Part shown: positions 13,425 to 15,359 of the stretch, in pieces
Position numbering within the stretch: position 1 is the first letter of the stretch
Layout of the letters: the number at the start of each line of letters is the position of its first letter
Source of the DNA: Actinomycetospora sp.
GTDB lineage: Bacteria > Actinomycetota > Actinomycetes > Mycobacteriales > Pseudonocardiaceae
Reading direction: 5' to 3'
DNA length: 15,359 bases
NCBI GenBank assembly: GCA_025925615.1
Contig: JAICLN010000047.1
Span: 1 to 15,359, forward strand
The notes under the pieces: generated by a model
Seen by the model: only the letters and a program-made list of their open reading frames with translations
The model's database searches: none
Told to the model about the DNA's origin: nothing
Made by a program: the position numbers and the translations under genes

Positions 13425-15074
13425 TCAACCCTTGATCCGCTGCTCCTGCCCGCCCCACTCCTTGGCGCGCAGCTCGAACTTCTGGATCTTGCCGGTGGAG
13501 GTCTTCGGGAGCTCGGCGATGATCTCGACGTCGCGGGGGGCCTTGTACCGGGCGATGGCGGTCTTGACGTGGTCGATGATCGCGTCCGGCTCCGCCGACT
13601 GTCCCTGGCGCAGGACGACGAAGGCCTTGGGGCGCTCGCCCCAGCGGTCGTCGGGCACGCCGACGACGGCCGCCTCGAGGACGGCGGGGTGCGACAGGAC
13701 GGCCTGCTCGACCTCGACGGTGGAGATGTTCTCGCCGCCGGAGATGATCACGTCCTTGGCGCGGTCCCGGAGCTCGACGTAGCCGTCGGGGTGCATGACC
13801 CCGAGGTCGCCGGAGTGGTACCAGCCGCCGGCGAAGGCCTTCGCGGTCGCGTCCGGGTCGCGGTAGTAGCCGGACATGACGTTGTTGCCGTGCATGACGA
13901 TCTCGCCCATCGTCGTGCCGTCGGCGGGCACGTCGACCAGCTCGACGGACGCCCAGTCCGTCACGTCCTCGTCGAGCACCTGGACCACGCGCACGGCGTC
14001 GGTCTGGATCATCCCGACACCCTGGCGGGCCTGCAGCTTGGCCCGCTCGGTGTCCGGCAGCGCCGCCCAGTCGTCCTGCCACTGGCAGACCGTGTAGGGG
14101 CCGTAGGTCTCGGTGAGGCCGTAGACGTGCACGATGCGGAACCCCATCCGCTCCATCTCGAGGATGGTGGTGGGGCTCGGCGGGGCGCCCGCGGTGGTGA
14201 CGACCAGGGCGTAGTCGAGGGTCCGGGCCTCGGCGGCGTTCATGATCGTCGTGACGACGGTCGGGGCGCCGTTGAGGTGCGTGATGCGGTGCTCGCCGAT
14301 CAGGCCCCAGATCGCGTCGCCGCGGACCTCGCGCAGGCAGACGTGGGTGCCGCCGATCGCGGTGATGCCCCACGGGGTGCACCAGCCGTTGCAGTGGAAC
14401 ATCGGGAGCGTCCACAGGTAGACCGTCGCCGGGTCGTGGTAGCTCTGGACGATCTCGCCGAGGGAGTTCAGGTACGCGCCGCGGTGGTGGTACTGCACGC
14501 CCTTGGGCTTGCCGGTGGTGCCCGACGTGTAGTTGATCGAGATCGTGCCGCGCTCGTCGTCGACGGCCCAGGCCAGGTCATCGCCGTCGTCGCCGCGCGC
14601 CAGCAGCTCGGCGTACCCATCCGCCGCGGACCCGGCGTCGGGACCCTCCGCGTCGACGTGCACGACGATCTCGCGGACCGTCTCGAGGCTCTCCCGGAGC
14701 GGCTCGACGGCGGCCATGAGCGCGGAGTCGACGATGAGCACCGTCGCGCCCGAGTGGTCGAGGATGTAGCGGACCTCCTCGGCCGAGAGCCGGGTGTTGA
14801 CCGCCACCAGCACCGCGCCGGCCAGCGGGACCCCGAAGTGGGCGTGCAGCATCGCCGGCACGTTCGGCAGCAGGCACGCGACCCGGTCCCCGGCCTGCAC
14901 GCCGCTCGCCCGCAGCCCGCGCGCCAGGCGCTGCGCGTCGCGGGCGAACTCGGCGTAGGTCCAGCGCTGCGCGCCGTGGACGATCGCTGTCTTGTCCGGA
15001 TACACCCCGGCCGAGCGGCACAGGAACGACAGCGGCGTCAGTTCGGTGATCCAGGTCTCGGTCCCGCGCGTCAT
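13425..15074 (-). CDS. Acyl-CoA synthetase, AMP-binding family (FadD/AlkK-like)
   Basis: The 549-residue cytoplasmic enzyme belongs to the ANL superfamily and should activate a fatty or other carboxylic acid to its CoA thioester through an acyl-AMP. Motifs are in order and intact: the P-loop YTSGTTGKPKG (182-192), LPMFHCNGWCTPWG (223-236), AGAPPSP (295-301), the A5 motif YGLTETYGP (318-326), the A7 motif WYHSGDLG (418-425), the hinge region RDRAKDVIISGGENIS (436-451) and the catalytic Lys K529 in TSTGKIQK. The combination FHCNGWCTPW with GLTETYGP resembles medium-chain acyl-CoA synthetases (AlkK group), but the substrate is not fixed by sequence. The ATG at 15074 is chosen because the N-terminus then matches the family length and it forms an ATGA overlap with a small upstream ORF. 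Confidence 0.95.
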   Translation of the reverse strand: MTRGTETWITELTPLSFLCRSAGVYPDKTAIVHGAQRWTYAEFARDAQRLARGLRASGVQAGDRVACLLPNVPAMLHAHFGVPLAGAVLVAVNTRLSAEEVRYILDHSGATVLIVDSALMAAVEPLRESLETVREIVVHVDAEGPDAGSAADGYAELLARGDDGDDLAWAVDDERGTISINYTSGTTGKPKGVQYHHRGAYLNSLGEIVQSYHDPATVYLWTLPMFHCNGWCTPWGITAIGGTHVCLREVRGDAIWGLIGEHRITHLNGAPTVVTTIMNAAEARTLDYALVVTTAGAPPSPTTILEMERMGFRIVHVYGLTETYGPYTVCQWQDDWAALPDTERAKLQARQGVGMIQTDAVRVVQVLDEDVTDWASVELVDVPADGTTMGEIVMHGNNVMSGYYRDPDATAKAFAGGWYHSGDLGVMHPDGYVELRDRAKDVIISGGENISTVEVEQAVLSHPAVLEAAVVGVPDDRWGERPKAFVVLRQGQSAEPDAIIDHVKTAIARYKAPRDVEIIAELPKTSTGKIQKFELRAKEWGGQEQRIKG

Positions 15075-15220
15075 GGGCGCGATCCAAGCAGCAGATCCGG
15101 CGTTCGGGTAGCCGCGAGCACCCGGCGACGGGCCTCGAAGTAGAGGACGCGCACCGTCCCCGCCAACGGCGCGGCCTCGACCCGGGCCGCCACCGCCTCG
15201 CTCGGGCCGGAGCCGGACAC
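15071..15220 (-). CDS. Small ORF overlapping the synthetase start (49 residues)
   Basis: A GTG at 15220 opens 49 codons ending in TGA that shares ATGA with the start of the acyl-CoA synthetase, the usual geometry of translational coupling. The product, beginning MSGSGPSEAVAARVEAAPLA and ending DLLLGSRP, is not recognised. A TAG lies in frame at 15232-15230, just upstream of the GTG. Because the sequence beyond about 15221 looks unreliable, the ORF may be the 3' end of a longer gene whose frame is broken by sequence errors. It may also be a genuine small coupled gene, or non-coding. Confidence 0.35.
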   Translation of the reverse strand: MSGSGPSEAVAARVEAAPLAGTVRVLYFEARRRVLAATRTPDLLLGSRP

Positions 15221-15232
15221 GTCCCGGGGCTA

Positions 15233-15359
15233 CGGGGGCGGGGGAACCCGCTCCCCGGGGGCGGTGTCGGAACCGAGGCGGGGGGGGGCGCGGGGCCACC
15301 CGAGGCCCGGGCGAGCGGGGCGTGGGGGGGGGGGCGGGGGCGGTGCGGGGCCCGGCGCC
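15233..15359. other. G-homopolymer-rich window end, possible assembly artefact
   Basis: The last 127 bases are dominated by G on the plus strand, with runs of nine (15280-15288) and eleven (15324-15334) G and several of four or five, unlike the balanced G/C elsewhere. No convincing gene is seen in either strand. Possible causes are poor base calling at a contig end or a real G-rich tract that could fold as a quadruplex. Confidence 0.5.

Noticed and set aside
13377..13429. Direct repeat GGGTCAAC at 13377-13384 and 13422-13429
   Set aside because: Only 8 bases long, and the second copy overlaps the end of a coding region; probably chance, with no promoter geometry.
13569..15143. 524-codon plus-strand frame opposite the acyl-CoA synthetase
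   Set aside because: Val/Asp/Arg/His-rich shadow of an enzyme with every expected motif on the minus strand.
1..15359. Defence island, CRISPR array, prophage or biosynthetic gene cluster
   Set aside because: No repeats with regular spacing, no integrase, transposase, toxin-antitoxin, nuclease, NRPS or PKS motifs; the gene set is metabolic and envelope-related.

Overview
The window is very GC-rich, gene-dense DNA. It is most likely from a filamentous or nocardioform actinobacterium, and a Pseudonocardiales relative is my best guess. The reasons are strong G/C at third codon positions, many GTG starts, several starts without a Shine-Dalgarno sequence but with a TANNNT hexamer 6-8 bases upstream (the leaderless pattern), and actinobacterial protein families (a DUF5709-like acidic protein, a septum-formation-domain protein, a SIP-type ferric-siderophore reductase and a P-loop-less uridine-kinase-like protein). 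The taxon is inferred from sequence style only. No rRNA, tRNA, CRISPR, insertion sequence or phage gene was seen, and no gap between genes exceeds 300 bases.

Layout. Positions 1-160 hold the start of an unrecognised minus-strand gene behind an operator-like palindrome. A COG0523/CobW GTPase (minus) and a class III CoA-transferase (plus) diverge from a 44-base gap. The transferase converges on an ABC-class ATPase (minus). Divergent from that ATPase is a three-gene plus-strand unit: two small four-helix membrane proteins and an alpha/beta hydrolase. A siderophore-interacting FAD reductase (minus) follows, then a second CoA-transferase (minus) whose domains look circularly permuted. The latter diverges by 14 bases from a GlcD/D-lactate-dehydrogenase-like flavoprotein (plus). 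From 9.5 kb to the end everything is on the minus strand: the uridine-kinase-like protein, an MHS-family transporter, a septum-formation-domain membrane protein, a DUF5709-like protein, a His-tailed single-pass membrane protein, an AMP-binding acyl-CoA synthetase, and a 49-codon ORF overlapping the synthetase start by ATGA.

How the genes fit together. The metabolic theme is acyl-CoA and organic-acid catabolism: an acyl-CoA synthetase activates acids, two CoA-transferases move CoA between acids, the flavoprotein would oxidise a D-2-hydroxyacid, and the MHS transporter could import a carboxylate. They are spread over both strands in short units, so this is a loose neighbourhood and not one pathway operon. 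The block 11653-13393 is an envelope-associated group.

I found no clear undescribed multi-gene system. The most useful leads are the permuted CoA-transferase, the uridine-kinase homologue without a P-loop, the long palindrome behind the siderophore reductase, and the operator/leaderless-promoter overlap at 163-180. The last ~130 bases are G-homopolymer-rich and may be a contig-end artefact.
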